A stretch of DNA of 64,000 nt from Nepenthes gracilis (Eukaryota > Streptophyta > Magnoliopsida > Caryophyllales > Nepenthaceae), in NCBI GenBank assembly GCA_033239525.1, contig BSYO01000031.1, positions 2,418,001 to 2,482,000 of the forward strand, written 5' to 3'. Shown one piece after another: positions 23,179 to 36,676 of this stretch. How positions within the stretch are numbered: position 1 is the first letter of the stretch; every line of letters begins with the position of its first letter. A model generated the notes under the pieces. It was given only the letters and a program-made list of their open reading frames with translations. It had not been told where the DNA came from and searched no databases. The translations under genes were made by a program, and so were the position numbers.

Positions 23179-24369
23179 ATGTTCGGCATTTTTATCGTGA
23201 AAGGAAATGGTATCGAGATGATGACGTAGCAGGCCGAAGGAGAAAGTTATACGGACGGGTCTCACGGAATTCTGTTATAAGAAAAAAAACACTGCTTCTA
23301 CGACAAGTTTAGTTCCATTCTACAGAAAATATGATGCAGCACTTGTTTAGCAGTTTTTTTCTTTTTTATTTTTTGGGTAAAATTATAGTGAATTTATAGT
23401 TTGGTCACACTCTTCTCAGTTTGAGCTGTTTTTTGGTAGATTGTGGAAGAAAGTGAAAGCAGCTTATGGCATTTCTCAAAGGCAAAAGTGCTTGGATTCT
23501 TCATCAGTACAAGAAGCCATGTATCTTCAAGGCTATAAAGGTGTGTTTGTTGAATAGAAATTTTGTAAAATTGTATAAGTAGGGATGAGATTTTTTTTTT
23601 TTTTAATTTTTTAGATTGAAATTTCAATTGATTTTCGATTGTGTTTTGGTATGCTGTCTTTTTGCCATTTTAAAAATTCATTTAGGCCCCGTTTGGATAC
23701 AAGGAATAGTGCTTGGAATTCGGAATTGAAATTAAAATTTTAGATTTAATTCTAATGTTATCGTTCGGTGACATACAAAGTTGAAATTTTAATTCCGAGT
23801 TTTCATTATTTCGAATTGAAAAATAATATGGGATGTTACTCTATAATTTTTAAAGATTAGTAAAAAATTATAATTTTAATGTTTTAAATTATCTGATAAT
23901 TAGATATGATAAAATTAAACTAAATAATCTATTTATTTTTTATTGTTTAGTTTGATTAAAAATGGGGTAATCATGGTGTTATTTTTTAATAATTAAGCAA
24001 AAGAATTATCAAAAAATTTTAAAAAAAGTTAATATTTATCTAAACTATACTGCCTAAATATATTTGAAATTAATATTTATGCAAAAATGATGTATAAATT
24101 GATAATTTTTGGATGGCTCTGTGACTCAAGTCAAGACTCTTATCAGTTCTTCTCCCTCTTCAAAATCGAATCAAACTAAACTAGTTTTGGGTTACAGATT
24201 CAGTTAAAAGAACTTGTTCCCACAACACACACACACACACACAAAAAATTCTAATATCTTAAAATCAAACCGAAAAACAAGATGTGTTGAGATACTTTAA
24301 TGTTATAGGGTTTCGGTTTGATCGTAGCATATTTGGCTCGAAGGCACAATGCTTGAATTGAAGAACAAT
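23179..24369. other. 3' flank of the membrane-protein gene
   Basis: Holds the presumed 3' UTR, a second MITE-like element (23683 to about 24110, starting GGCCCCGTTTGGATAC) and an AC run at 24222-24243. No further gene is seen. Confidence 0.5.
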
Positions 24370-26410
24370 TGTTACGTCCCAAAACCTTATTTCGACATTA
24401 ATTATCAGAATGTATCCATCTGATGTTAATTACTCATGTCATTAGGCGAAAGTCCTTAAATAACAATGGATGTGAGTTTTACGTTGATATTTCAATCAAC
24501 CCAAAATAAAATAACACAATATAACCACATGATTTAAAATGTCGCATCAACATTTGGCCGAAAAACAAACACTGTTAAGACGTCATTACATGCGTAAGGA
24601 GTTATGTTTCAACCATAATTAGAGTAAACTACATCCATGTTATCATATTTTCTTTTTATACAGAAGAACCAGTGTTCGAAATCACGTAAATATTACAAGT
24701 TACTGTTTAGAAACTAAATATAATATCGGGTCCTTTCAAAATCCTAACTAACTATTACTCGAATCAGCTCCTCCTTCAAATCCCTACCAGCAAGTGTCCG
24801 AGCTCACTACTTTGAACGGGGTTATTAAAAATAAAAATAATAATAGGTCGAAAGTTTAATAAGATATATAATTTACATAATTTAATAAATAATTTGTGTT
24901 AAAACATGTCAGAAGGTCAATAAATAAAATTGAAATATATTAACGTAAAATTTTTGTAATAATTATACACAGTTTTCTAAAATTTTTCGGTTCTAAATCA
25001 AAACGTGTTATACAAAATCATATAATTCCTATGGATTAAGGGCTAATAGAGCCTTAACGATTAATGAGCGGATAATTGAAACTCGAGTTGTATTTGTTTC
25101 CACACGACTAAAGATCTTACACTACTATTCAAGACTCGTAAGTGGGTCGTCGTACATATAACCTTGTAGACGAAACCGAGCAACGCTTTTCACTCACGGA
25201 TGATACGTTCGAACCTCAATTACCACTATAATATATTAAAATATGTCATGATATACCACCGCTGATATTTTTATAATAGTATGATATATAAATAATTGAA
25301 AACTCTACAAATTTTTAACTACTTCTTGTATTTTTTCAATTCAAAGAAAATATTCTTAATTATTTAACAAATTATAGAGTTTTTTTTATTTTTTTATTAC
25401 ACAATACTTTAAATTCTGTGAAAATTTAAACATGCTCAAACTTAAAACATGAAATGCCACATTTTCAGAAAGTTGCAGAAAAAACAAACACTGTGAAATT
25501 TTAACTCTTCGTTACAAATAGCATACATTTAGAGACAAATTTATGACAATTCAGAATATACAAAACTTATATTTAGTATTTTAAGCATACAAAAATATTA
25601 TATACAAAATTTATAACATATTTAAATAATAAATCAGATTCTCAATACATGTATAGATATATTTGCTAAGAAATAACTTAACAAACCAATATACATAAAT
25701 TAAGAACTTGATTTTCACAAAAATAGTAAAGAGTAAAAGTGAGAGTTCATGCTTGTGAACTCTTAAAATACATTTGCCTTAATTTTAAATTTATCAAAAT
25801 CTTACTTAAATTGACTTCAAAAGCCCTTCTCTAATGTTCTCTCTTTTTCTTTCTTCTTATTTTCTCCTTCTTTTTTTTCTTTCAAAATTTTGTAGAAAAT
25901 TATTCAAAATCAGTCGGATATAACTTATATAATAAATTAACGCAATCGCGTCAGGTGCCACGGCCAAACATAGTGGCGCACGAGCGTCACCTCGGGCGCA
26001 CGTCAAGTGTTGGCATTCTACATCAGCTCACGTGAACATCTCTCAAGCATGTATTTAGCGCGAATACACTGAAAAGTGTGCTTGAGCTCCTGTCGAATGT
26101 TTGTTAGGCACGACCTCTCTGCCCAGGGCACACACGTGCGTGCATCAGGCCCCAATCAAGTACCAATCAATTCAATATAACCCAATTTAACTTTAATTTT
26201 GACCCACATAATCTTTCTTCTTTGATATCAATTTCTTTTCTTGACGTAATTAATCATAATTAAATTTTAAAATTCAGAACTCGAACCTTTCAAGAATTCT
26301 TTGCCGTAATATGAATTCTCGAGCTGCTCAATCAAATAATATTAAATTTTAATTTTACGGTTATTTAATCAAACATATATAAATATTATTGCTATACTTA
26401 CGATTAGAAT
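24370..26410 (-). mobile_element. LTR-like sequence, relative of 56124-60180
   Basis: Starts TGTTACGTCCCAAAACC. Blocks such as AAGTTACTGTTTAGAAACTAA and, at 25090-25400, CACGACTAAAGAT to AAGAAAATATTCTTAATTA align with 56124-56650 and 59400-60180. It carries the pyrimidine tract (25830-25870) and CAGGTGCCACGGCC-type GC strings seen in the other LTRs. No coding region. The right edge is approximate. Confidence 0.55.
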
Positions 26411-28461
26411 TTATACACCTACTATACATTATGTGGGTGCTAGAGGTTATGCCATCACGAAACTTGTTTTGATAAAAAAATCCAGAGTATATTTTTCATG
26501 AGCCCAATTGCCCCTTGTTTTTTCCTTTTTTTTTATGAATTTAATTACTAATTATATGAATAACAAAATCAAATTATTATTAGAATATTATCAATAACAT
26601 CGCGTCTTATATATCTTTCTATGTTAATTGATTAACGGAAAAATAAATAAATAGATAAGCACCACATCATTTAAGCACCCTAAAATATTTTTCCTTAATT
26701 AAATTTTGGGAATCTCGAAGGAAAAAAACGTAATTTCTGGAAGCTTCCTGTATTTATCGCTATATTAATTAAAAACTATTTTCATCTGCTCGGGATATGT
26801 CAATTTGACACAACAGATAATTTGTGTATAAAGCTTTCACTATATATAGAGTCTAGATAATGATCGGATCCTACTTTCAATTTATTATACGTTGTCTTAC
26901 CTTAAATTATATAATGAGTGTTGAGATTTGACTCGAATACACACAACCCTGTGCAATAGAACAAACTCAAACCTCCCATCAAATATCAACCTTCATATTT
27001 GTGAATATAATAAATATAATAATACACAATATTTTTAATATGAATTTTTTTTTAACTAAGAAAATTTTAATATTGAACAAATTTTAAATAAATTTACTAT
27101 AATAATAGTGCTAATTATAAATAATCCACTTCAAAATTCCTACACTGCAATCCCATGTGAAAAATAGTTGATTACAATTCTCTCAATACACTTAACTACT
27201 CATAAGAAATAATACAATGAGAAATAAAAATAATCAAATTAAATACGCTCTAGATATCCATTCTAAAATAACATACTCAACCTTGGCGAAGAATAAAATT
27301 CAAATCAAATCTTAACCGGATGCCGAACCTCTTTTTCTTCTCCATTTTTCTCTTCTTTCTCTCTGTGCAACACTTTTTGTATAAGAAAATAATTTCAAAA
27401 TGCCATAAAATTGTGTGGGCTTGATTTTCATACCAAGCACAGTGCTCCAATGCCCATCGGGCACCCCCCACTGAAGTCGATGCACAAGTGTCCTCTCGGG
27501 TGCCCCTCGAGCAATCCTCAATTTAGAATCAGCGCACAAGCGTGAATCCAGTGCCTATTATACACCACTCTACTGACCTTCGACCAATTATCGGTTGACT
27601 CTTGTACGAATATTGCATGACCCTTTAATATTTTTTGCCACTTAGATGACCTTCGACCAATCTTTAATCGACCCTCACACGAATATTATGCAATTTTCAG
27701 ATGACTATCTGTTTATTGTGATACCCATAAAAAAGTAACCAAAATCCAATAATAAGTTGCTCTCCGTAATCCAAATCACTAATCTCCATATTACACCCGA
27801 CCAATTGCACCAAGTCTTTCGTTCATATGTCAATTTGACAAGAAAAACCAGAAATTTTGACAAAATTGATGCAATTTAATAACTGATAATTAAATTTAAT
27901 AATTTCAAATATTAAAAACAACATGATGTAGTCATTAGCATTTAATTATTTATAGAAAGCAGTCTTCCAGATCAAGCAAAGCCACGATCTCTACGACGTG
28001 CTTCCCTTTCATGCTATGATATGATGATGGAATATAATTAAAATCGAATTTAAATTAATAATAATTAAATTTAAATAAATATTTATATTTGCTAAGCCAT
28101 GTTGGATTGAACAGGGTCGGATTATTTGGGGTAAAAGATTTAAATTAAGATATTTTTTTTTAATTAATAATATGTTTATTTAAAAAATTATATTTATATA
28201 AAAATACCTATAATTAGATAACATTTTTTAAATTATGATATTTAGAATAAAATATTATTTAAATTTATTTTTTAATAAAAATTTTAATATAAAAAGTTAT
28301 TAATTATATAAAAATATAATATATTAAATTAAATTTTTAAACTTGATAATTATTTAAAATAAAATATATATTTATAAAATAGTTTAATTAATTTAGGCAT
28401 GTTTGTATTTTGTTCCCACAAAATTAATTGAATCTAATTTTATAACCAAGTTTATCAATAA
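26411..28461. other. AT-rich intergenic spacer
   Basis: A SINE 3' fragment is likely at 26823-26903 (minus strand; string TATAAAGCTTTCACTATA matches the element at 44062). Another GC-richer LTR-like patch lies at 27300-27560 (pyrimidine tract, GGGCACCCC, CCTCGAGCAATCC). No gene is seen. Confidence 0.5.
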
Positions 28462-29466
28462 TGTTGAGTCTCAGGCCCACGGTTGTCGTACGGATTAGAG
28501 AACCTTCGGATTTCTCAGCGTGCGGCGGCCTCGAAAAAAGGGTCTGATCTCCGTCTCTATAAACCTGAACCTGCACAACACAAACAACAAACAAGAGGTC
28601 AGGGGTCTGGCAAGATTTCTTCCACCGAAACCACTCCGACACTCAAGTCAGCAAGTTCCCGCAATAAACGAAAATGGCACACGCTAAGGGCGGTGCGCAG
28701 GTGTATGCTGTGGAAGCGTAAGAGATGCTAGCGTGGTGATATGGAAAAATGCAGTGAGCAGGTAGTGAAAGGCCTGGCTTCTTTGGTGCACCGCGGTGAG
28801 TGGTTGACTTTCCCGTGATCTGAGGAGATGCTGGGATGGAGAGCGAGCTAGCTATTGTCGACGGAAGCGAAGTGATCCTCAGTTCCGGCTTGTTACTATC
28901 GTGAGAGCGAATAGAGAAGAAAGGAGCTGAAGAGTATCACTCGTTGTTTGAATTTTGGATTCAGAAAAAAGCAGCAAAGGAGGATGCTGAAGGAAAAAAA
29001 GGTCACATTCTCTGCAGGGCGCGAGGGCTCTTATACGCCTCTTCCCCTTGGATTCTTAGGTGCCAAAATGCCTGTTGCCAGGGCCACAGCGTCGCTGGTC
29101 AATGTCGTGGACCGCCGGTCACGCCGGTTGTCCTTTTGCCGTGGATGGCACGCCTCTGAGTGCTACCGGCCATGCCCGATTTCCCCCTGAGATGGGATTG
29201 GTTGGCCGCCTGCAGACGACAGCGTGAGCTGCTGACGCCATACCAGGCGCTCCTCTATTGGCTAGCCTTTCCGCCTCCTCGCCGATTTTCGGCAACCGCA
29301 TTAAATGCGTTGCAGGGAATCGTTGTGTTCTGTCATACGGGCTTCCCGTACGCTCCGGTCCCTGTGTTGGGCTCACCATTTCATGCGAGCTTTTGGGCCT
29401 TTCGTGGGCCGCGGATTTTTTCATGGGCTTGGCAATCCTTCATGGGCCATGATATAGGACCCAACA
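28462..29466 (+). mobile_element. GC-rich solo LTR, 1005 bp
   Basis: Starts TGTTGAGTC and ends GACCCAACA, which are inverse complements except for one base. Flanking pentamers AATAA and GATAA differ at one base, so a decayed target duplication is likely. A TATAAA box lies at 28558-28563. The region is clearly richer in G and C than both flanks. The small open frames inside (for instance 29119-29424 minus) have no recognisable protein. Confidence 0.75.
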
Positions 29467-30201
29467 GATAATATTTTTATACATTAATTAAACCCTATAA
29501 AATTTTGAGTTAGTTAAAAAGTTTTATTTTGATCAGATCTATTTTGTTGCTGCTATTTTTAAAATTAAATTTTATTGTTCTTTTAATAATTAGCTTATAT
29601 ATTAGAATTATCTTATATGATATAATACGTATTTAATAATTTATTAAAATAATTTAATATTATTATTTTTTATCATTTTATTATATTTTATTAAAATTTT
29701 TTTTAAAATTAATTTAATCTTTAATAAAAATAATACCATTCATGTAACTAAAAATAACATGATTTTTCATCACATCTGATAGGTAAAAACAATATATATA
29801 TATATTAAGAGAGCAATTTTTATATTTCAATTTACCTCGTAAATTTTCTAATTAAACATTTTTATCCAAAAAATTATAGACTGTCTTTTTATATTATTCT
29901 GTAACTCTTATTGAGAAATAAAGATAATGATAAATTGAGTGAAATTGATTCCAATTTTCTTGAAATTGTATATATTCAGTTACATTATTTATATTTAATT
30001 TTATATTATTTAATTAAAAAAATAATATAATAATTTAATAATCGGAGATATTATAATAAAATATTTTTAAATTCTATGTCATAATCTCATTGATTAGGTT
30101 CCCTAAAAGGTGGGACAATGTTTGATTGTAGCTCAACTTCTAAACTAAGCATGTAGCCATGTACTCATTATTATATTTATTTATCTAAATATCATAAATA
30201 T
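29467..30201. other. AT-rich spacer between two solo LTRs
   Basis: Very AT-rich, many TAATAT and TTTTAA runs; no gene or repeat unit recognised. Confidence 0.6.
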
Positions 30202-30411
30202 TGTAGAGTCCATATCGGATGGAGAGAAAACGAAACGTGCCTTTATAAGGGCGTGAATACATCTTCCTTATCGACGCGTTTTGGGGGCGTTGGGCTCCGT
30301 TTGCCAGGAAAAAAATCGTGCGGGCCACGTGATAACTTGGGACGCCGTGGAGTTCTCCCCGCCCAAAGTGGACAATATCTACGTACATGCGGATGCACCG
30401 AGGACGTTACA
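30202..30411 (+). mobile_element. Small solo LTR (TRIM-like), 210 bp, with target duplication
   Basis: TGTAGAGTCC at the left, GGACGTTACA at the right, and the pentamer AATAT directly repeated on both sides (30197-30201 and 30412-30416). Inside are CCATATCGG, a CCTTTATAAGGG TATA-like box, GACGCGTTTTGGGGGCG and GTGGACAATATCTACGT. This combination is common in short plant LTRs. No coding sequence. Confidence 0.85.
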
Positions 30412-31320
30412 AATATTTTTAATTATTTAGATTTTTTTATTTTTCAGCATCAAAATAGGCTTAAATTTTGATCAGTATTTAAAATATTGACATCTGTATA
30501 GAATATATCAGTATTAATATTTTTTATTATTATAGAATTATGATGATTTATATCGCTGTTTGGATAATAAGTTACGATAAAAGTATTATTTTGTCATTTT
30601 GAAAGATTAAATTTATATATTTTAATATTATATGGTGACTAATTGATGTAAGAAACTCAAAATAAACATTCAATTTGATTTTGCTTTTACATATTTTTCA
30701 ACATCATGAAAAGTTTAAAATTTTAATTTTATCTTAGTTAAATTGATGTCAAAATAACATATAATATTAAATTAAAAAAATTAAGAATAAATTAGAAAGA
30801 AAATAATTTTTTTTACATTTTTCAATGATAATTAAAATAAAATATTTAAAAGATATTTCTTAGCTATTTTTAAGATATGATATATATATATAATTTATTA
30901 ATATATATAAATATATAAAATATAATGCTATTAAAAATATCTTCAAATAAATAAAAATTTAATTCAGAATTTCATGCGAAGGTAATTATCGTGTCAACTT
31001 TCTCGCACAAAGGTTGCTTGCTATTCACGTTTTGGACCAGAGAAAAAGATTATAATTTTATCTGATTATGAGTTTAAAGGATCAAATAATTATTTCTGTA
31101 AATTAAAATTATCAGAAAAATAGAAATAAATAACACTACGAAATGCTGTTTTTTTAAAAAAAAAAAAAAATTGTCATTGACACTTCAAAAATTACAAGTT
31201 TTATGGTAAATAAAATTGTATATTTACAAATTATTCTAGCCAGGTAATAAGGTTTCTCTGTGCCAAAAAATAATTTATATTTTATAAGCTATTTATAACT
31301 TAACCTAAATATAAACATAG
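30412..31320. other. AT-rich spacer
   Basis: No gene seen; poly-A near 31155 and scattered TATATA runs. Confidence 0.6.
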
Positions 31321-32271
31321 TGATGGGTAGTGAATACTCAAAGCTCAATTAAGAGATTCGTTTTTGTGAAATGGGTTTGAGTTCTAAGAAGGTCCAAAAA
31401 GCCAACACGGCCCAAGAGGCTGATTTGGCTGAATAAACCCAATAAGCACTAAGGCTTGAGGATGTGACACTGAAAACTCAATGACTTGATAACGATCGAA
31501 GACCTTATTAAAGGACAATGACTTATGAAAGGATATGGACTTATCATAGAACAAAGACCTTGATAAAGACAAGGCCTTTATCAAAGACGATGATTTTGAA
31601 AAGTGTCCAACAATATGAGCGCAAAAAAGGAAGTTCAGAGCAACCGAGGACGTCAGTTCAAAGGGTTGACTTTTGTAAAGACACACACGCAATCTCTATA
31701 ACACGCGATCTTCATAGGGTATGATGTTACAGAGTTTGCATGATCTCTACAGAAGTGACGCTTTACAGAACAAGCTCGCATATACGCAATGTTTCTAACA
31801 TGACAAGATAGATTTGTAGGGTTGGTGGCAAGATCCACTATACACACCAACTCCATGTGGGTGCTCCACGTAGGAGGACTCAGACCACTATATATATATT
31901 TGCTATATACCTAACACAAAACCTTTTACTCTTACACTCACGCTCCTTTACGCTGACATTTACGCTCACATAGGGAGAGAAAAAAAAGGCGTACAAGTTG
32001 CACAACTGAGAGAACTCCTAGAACAGTTAGAGTGATCCTTGTGAATCACGAGTTACCTCCCGTTTTCCATCCTCTATACTTACAAATCTCAATAGTGAAA
32101 TCGTTGGACCCAAAGTCCCGTGATTTTTTCCTCTCATTCAGAAGAGTATTTTTCACTTAAAAATATCGTGTATCACTATTCATCTTTCTTCCTTCTACTT
32201 AACAAACTATCTTTGTGTTGCTCTACATTCGGGTCCCCGTCCATACTGAAACTAAGATCCGAGGACACAAT
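31321..32271 (+). mobile_element. Probable Ty1/copia-type LTR remnant
   Basis: A TATA stretch at about 31890, followed by a leader with TTGTGAATCACGAG, GTGATTTTTTCCTCT and TTTTTCACTTAAAAATATCGTG, has the layout of R/U5 in plant copia LTRs. The hexamer ACATAG occurs at both proposed edges (31315-31320, 32272-32277), but the right end is not a clean CA, so edges are uncertain. Confidence 0.4.
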
Positions 32272-33182
32272 ACATAGTCATAAATTAAAAATTATTGCAT
32301 CTGAAAACTCAATAGACCAGTGAATATAAATTTTTATAAAAAAAATATGTTTATCAGATGAGAAGAAAAAAATCAGGAAATTCAATTCATTTAAAAAACT
32401 CACTGATAAATTTTTATAACATATAACTTTTTATAAGGATAAGAACTGTAAAAACCCTCTTGCAGTCTCACATAAAAGACTTTGCAGTACCTTTATCTTA
32501 ATAACTTAATACTAACTATTCTTCAATATTGATAAGTTAAACTCAAACAGATAGCTTTATTTATGGGGTTTCAACCTTATATATTTTATCACAAATATAT
32601 TTTTGGAATGAAAGTCTTTTTAATACCATTTTCTTCAATAGTTCACCACAGGCTATCAAACTTATTTTTGAAAGAAAAAAATACAAATATAAACTCTCTT
32701 GTACTTCCAATTAAAAGAGCTTATAAATATCATTCTTTTAGTAGTTCAACATAATCTGTTATTTAATATTTATAAGCTTTTTTTTTTCCTTAAAAAATAT
32801 ATTTATTTTGTTTATAAAATTTGAAAAATAACCCAATATTTTACTGATTATTAGCCATGTCAACCATTTAAAAAAAAAAAAAACCCCACTCATGCCCTTT
32901 GTTACATCTATACATAGCACAAAAAGTAGAAGCCATTGTGCCAGAACATGTTCGCTCTTGTATTTTATATATGGGATTCTCAAACAACATCCATGAAAGG
33001 CATCCGGCAAGAACCAGAGAAAAGGATGAACAACAAACAAAGTCTAGCAAGGAAAAACAAGAAGACATTGATCAACACAAGGAAGAACAAAAAAAAAAAC
33101 TCTTTCTGTTGCTTAAAGCCAATATAACTTTGCCTTTGCCGGAGATCCGTCATGCACGTCGTCATTGTCGTTGTGCCGGAGA
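32272..33182. other. Spacer and 3' flank of the receptor kinase
   Basis: AT-rich; the part next to 33183 is the presumed 3' UTR of the kinase gene. Small open frames here have no recognisable protein. Confidence 0.5.
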
Positions 33183-36100
33183 TCATTCCTGCTCGTCTTT
33201 TCCCTCGGAAGGACACTTGATGAGCTCCAAAATGTTGATCACCTCGACCATATCAGGCCGGTTGGACGGAACCTGGGACGAGCAGATCAGGCCAAGCTTC
33301 ACCACCGGAACTGCCTCCTCCGCCGGAAAATTACCCTGAAGCCGCCTATCAATGCAATCCTCTACTTTTCCTTCCCCGAGCGCACCTCTGACCATATCAC
33401 AAAGCACAACAACGTCGTCCTCCATGTATTCCACCGGCTTCCTCCCCGTCACGATCTCAAGGACGAGAATGCCGAAGCCATAGACGTCGGACTTTTCCGT
33501 TATCTTCACTGTCCGGCAGGCAAACTCAGGAGCAACGTAACCAAGTGCACTCTGGATCTTGCTGCTCAAAAGATAACGATCTAGCATCGGCAACAACCTC
33601 ACTAGCCCAAAGTCTCCGACCTTTGGCTCACCAAAGCTGTCCAGCAAGACGTTTGTCGATTTGAGATTGTAGTGAATCACGCTCATTCGATGCAGATGGG
33701 CTAAACCTTTTGCCATCCCGACAATTATGTCAAACCTCTGGTGCCAAGAGAGGCGGCAGCAACCAGTCGAATCTTTATGAAGGAGATCATACAAATTACC
33801 CCCAGAAACGTATTCGGTGATGAGTAGCTGCAGAGATGGAGTCCAATAATAACCCTCTAATGACACAAGATTCGGGTGCCGGATTTTCCCAAGCTTCTTA
33901 ACTTCCCTCTCAAAATCTTCTTGGGACTTGATCAGACTCGAGATAGTTAGCTTCTTGATGGCAACCGATCGTCCGCTCGGGAGATTGGTACGGTAAACAG
34001 CTCCAAATCCACCGCGGCCAAGCTCACAGTCCTTGTTGAGAAGGGCATGTGCACCTGGTCTGAATTCAGTGTCGCCAGAGAACATAACAAGCTTGCCATA
34101 GTCGGAGTCGCTGATCGGAGATTGACTCAGATCGTCCTTGCCGGAGAATGCAAGAGGGGCAGCAGAGCGAGAAGCCGAGTGCCGGACATGGAAGTTGAGG
34201 ATGGTGACCGCCACCACTCCTATGAAGATAAAAGCAGCAGCGCTGACAGCAATTAAAGAAGATACGCTGAGAACGAGCTTCTTGTGGCGGAGATTTGGAG
34301 AGAGAGAACTGCCGATGGAGTTGGAGGAGTTCGGGTTTAGGACAATGGGTTTTGGGTGAACAGCAGGGCAAGTTCGGTTGAAAATTGACCCACAAAGGGA
34401 AGGATTGCCAGAGACAGATGAGAGAGGAATGGAATTGAAGAAGCCACCGACAGGTAGCTCCCCTTCAAGTTGGTTGTCGGAGATATTGAAGGAGAGGAGA
34501 TGAGAAAGATTCGGAAGCTCTTTTGGAAGACTTCCCGAGAGATTATTTCGAGACAGATCAACGATCTGAAGGTCAGTGAGATTTGCAAGTGATGCCGGTA
34601 TCGGACCCATGAGGCTGTTTTCTGAGAGGATTCTACACAAAAAAATAAAAAGCATACAGAAAATTTGTTAGAATTCAACGACAAGAATAGCAAAACACAA
34701 AATCAAGGAAGATACATCCGTATTTACAGATCAAACACATCAAAAAAAGGAAAAGAAAATACACTCTGTATCCATTTGTTTGTTGTTGTTTTCAAAAAAT
34801 GATTTGGAATTGCATCTATTATCACGTGATATTGTACTAAATCAACTGAGATGGCAAAAGCAAATTCATATAACTAGTCCCACTCAATAAGATTTAAAGC
34901 ATAATTGTTGTGTGCATATGATCCGCAAAGAATTCATCACATTATAAGATGAAATCGATTGGTTAGCTGATATTAAACACTATTTGGAGGTTTTCTCTAT
35001 CATAATCATTTCAAGAAATTCAAATTTGATAACGTTCGATTCAACATATCAAAATGCAGAGGTAGCCATTCAAGATTACCAAGAGTTCTTACAGTGAGTT
35101 GATACAGTAGAATATCAATAAGATTGCATATCGATAAGAACAAATATTGACAAATCGAATATCTCAGTTTACCACAGAAATCAAAAAGAAACAGCCAGAG
35201 AACTTACAATACTGTTAAGGATGTGCAGCTCTTGATTTGAGATGGAATTTTCCCAGTGAGGAAGTTTTTCTCTAGCCTTAGTTCTCTCATTGAAACGGCT
35301 TCCACTATTTCCATAGGAATGCTTCCATTTAGCCTATTGTAACTCAAATCGATAACTCGAACTGCATTCAGTTTGCCTATGCTTGCCGGAATGGCACCGA
35401 TTAAAGAATTACTCGACATGTTCAAGTACTGCAAACCACTAAAATCCCCAATCTCCGAAGGAATAATACCCGACAATCCATTTGATGATAAATCCATAAA
35501 CTGAAGTGTTTGATAAGAAAATCCCGTCAAGCTAAAAGAGGGAAATTTGATGGTTCCAGTAAACTGGTTCCCGGAGAGCGAGAAACGATGCAAACCCAGC
35601 TTAAATAGCCAACTGGGCATATTACCTCTCAAGTCATTCTGGCTAAAATCCATGGACAAAAGGTTAACACAATTCACTATAGATTCTGGCAAGCCACCGG
35701 TAAATCCGTTAGACGATAAGTTCAACTCTGTTAGCGACTGCAGAGTTCCTATCGAAGTAGGAATTCTACCAAACAATTGATTCAAAGAGAGATCTAAGCT
35801 TTTGAGACTTTGCATCTGTCCAATCCAATAAGGAATTTCCCCACTAAGCAAATTTCCTCGTAAGCTCAATGAAGTAGACATATTAAGCTTTTGCATTGAA
35901 TCGGGAAGAATACCAGAGAATGAGTTTTCACTAAAATCAATGGATTGAAGCTGCAAGCAGTCTCCAATGTCTTCCGGCAGCAGCCCTGTAAATGAGTTCC
36001 TTCGTAAACTAATCACTCGCAAACTGTACATACTGCCTATTCCTCCTGGAATCTCACCTTGCAACAAATTATTAGACAAATCAAAGTACTTCAGACCACT

Positions 36101-36676
36101 CAGAGACCAGATTTTTGCAGGCAATCGACCAGAAAGTTTATTAGAAGAGAAGTTCACTGTCTCCAGTGTCATACACGAGCATAAAGAATCAGGAATTTCA
36201 CCAGTGAGGTGGCCATTGTTAGCAAATGAGACAAACTTTAGAGCTCCACATTGTTGAAAAAGCTCATTAGGGATTGATCCTGACAAACTGTTTCCGCTCA
36301 AATCGATGGATTGCAAACTCCAAAGGTGAGCGAAATCTGGGTTTATGGAACCAGAGAAATTGTTGTTGGAAAGTGAGAGATTTTGAAGGAATTGCAGCCT
36401 CAAAAGCCCTCGGCTAACTTGCCCAGAAAGAGAGAAGCCATCAAGAACAAGCTCAATCACTCTGTTGCTCATGGGATCACATTTTACACCAATCCAATAG
36501 CAGGGATTGTCATCGCTATCATTCCATGACACCAATTTGGCTTTAGGATCATGAACTCCAGCTTTGAATACTATTAGCCCAAGAACATCATCGTTGAGAA
36601 CATCCAAAGAAAGAACAATGGAAGGCGAAAGAAGTATAATACAAAACAGCAAGCTCTGAAGCATTTTATAAATCAT
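33183..36676 (-). CDS. IRK: LRR receptor-like kinase, IRK-like, 972 aa, 2 exons
   Basis: Exons are 35208-36676 and 33183-34632, joined GT-AG in phase 2; the join restores an LRR (SLTVLILSENSLMG). The protein has a signal peptide (1 to about 23), the LRR N-cap LNDDVLGLIVFKAGVHDP with WNDSDDNPCYW, about twenty LRRs to about 600, a membrane span near 609-636 and a kinase domain: loop GRGGFGAV (695-702), lysine in VAIKK (716), DFG (830-832), APE (857-859). The catalytic loop reads HYNLKSTN, so the usual HRD aspartate is asparagine at 812; this is also seen in the IRK/PXC2 group and suggests weak or no phosphotransfer. The strings LPMLDRYLLSSKIQSALGY and YMEDDVVVLCDMVR are close to Arabidopsis IRK (inflorescence and root apices receptor kinase), which is 964 aa and acts at the plasma membrane in root tissue patterning. 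The first in-frame ATG is 36676; two upstream codons are not ATG. Confidence 0.95.
34795..34915. repeat. Intronic copy of the repeat unit found at 2417-3370
   Basis: GATTTGGAATTGCATCTATT, GATATTGTACTAAATCA, GATGGCAAAAGCAAATTCA and GCATAATTGTTGTGTG align with 2640-2760 and 2970-3090, in the same plus-strand orientation. It lies in the only intron of the kinase gene. Confidence 0.75.

Noticed and set aside
28424..29471. Cluster of small open frames in a GC-rich island, possible gene
   Set aside because: The block has LTR termini and near-identical flanking pentamers, and none of the frames shows a known domain.
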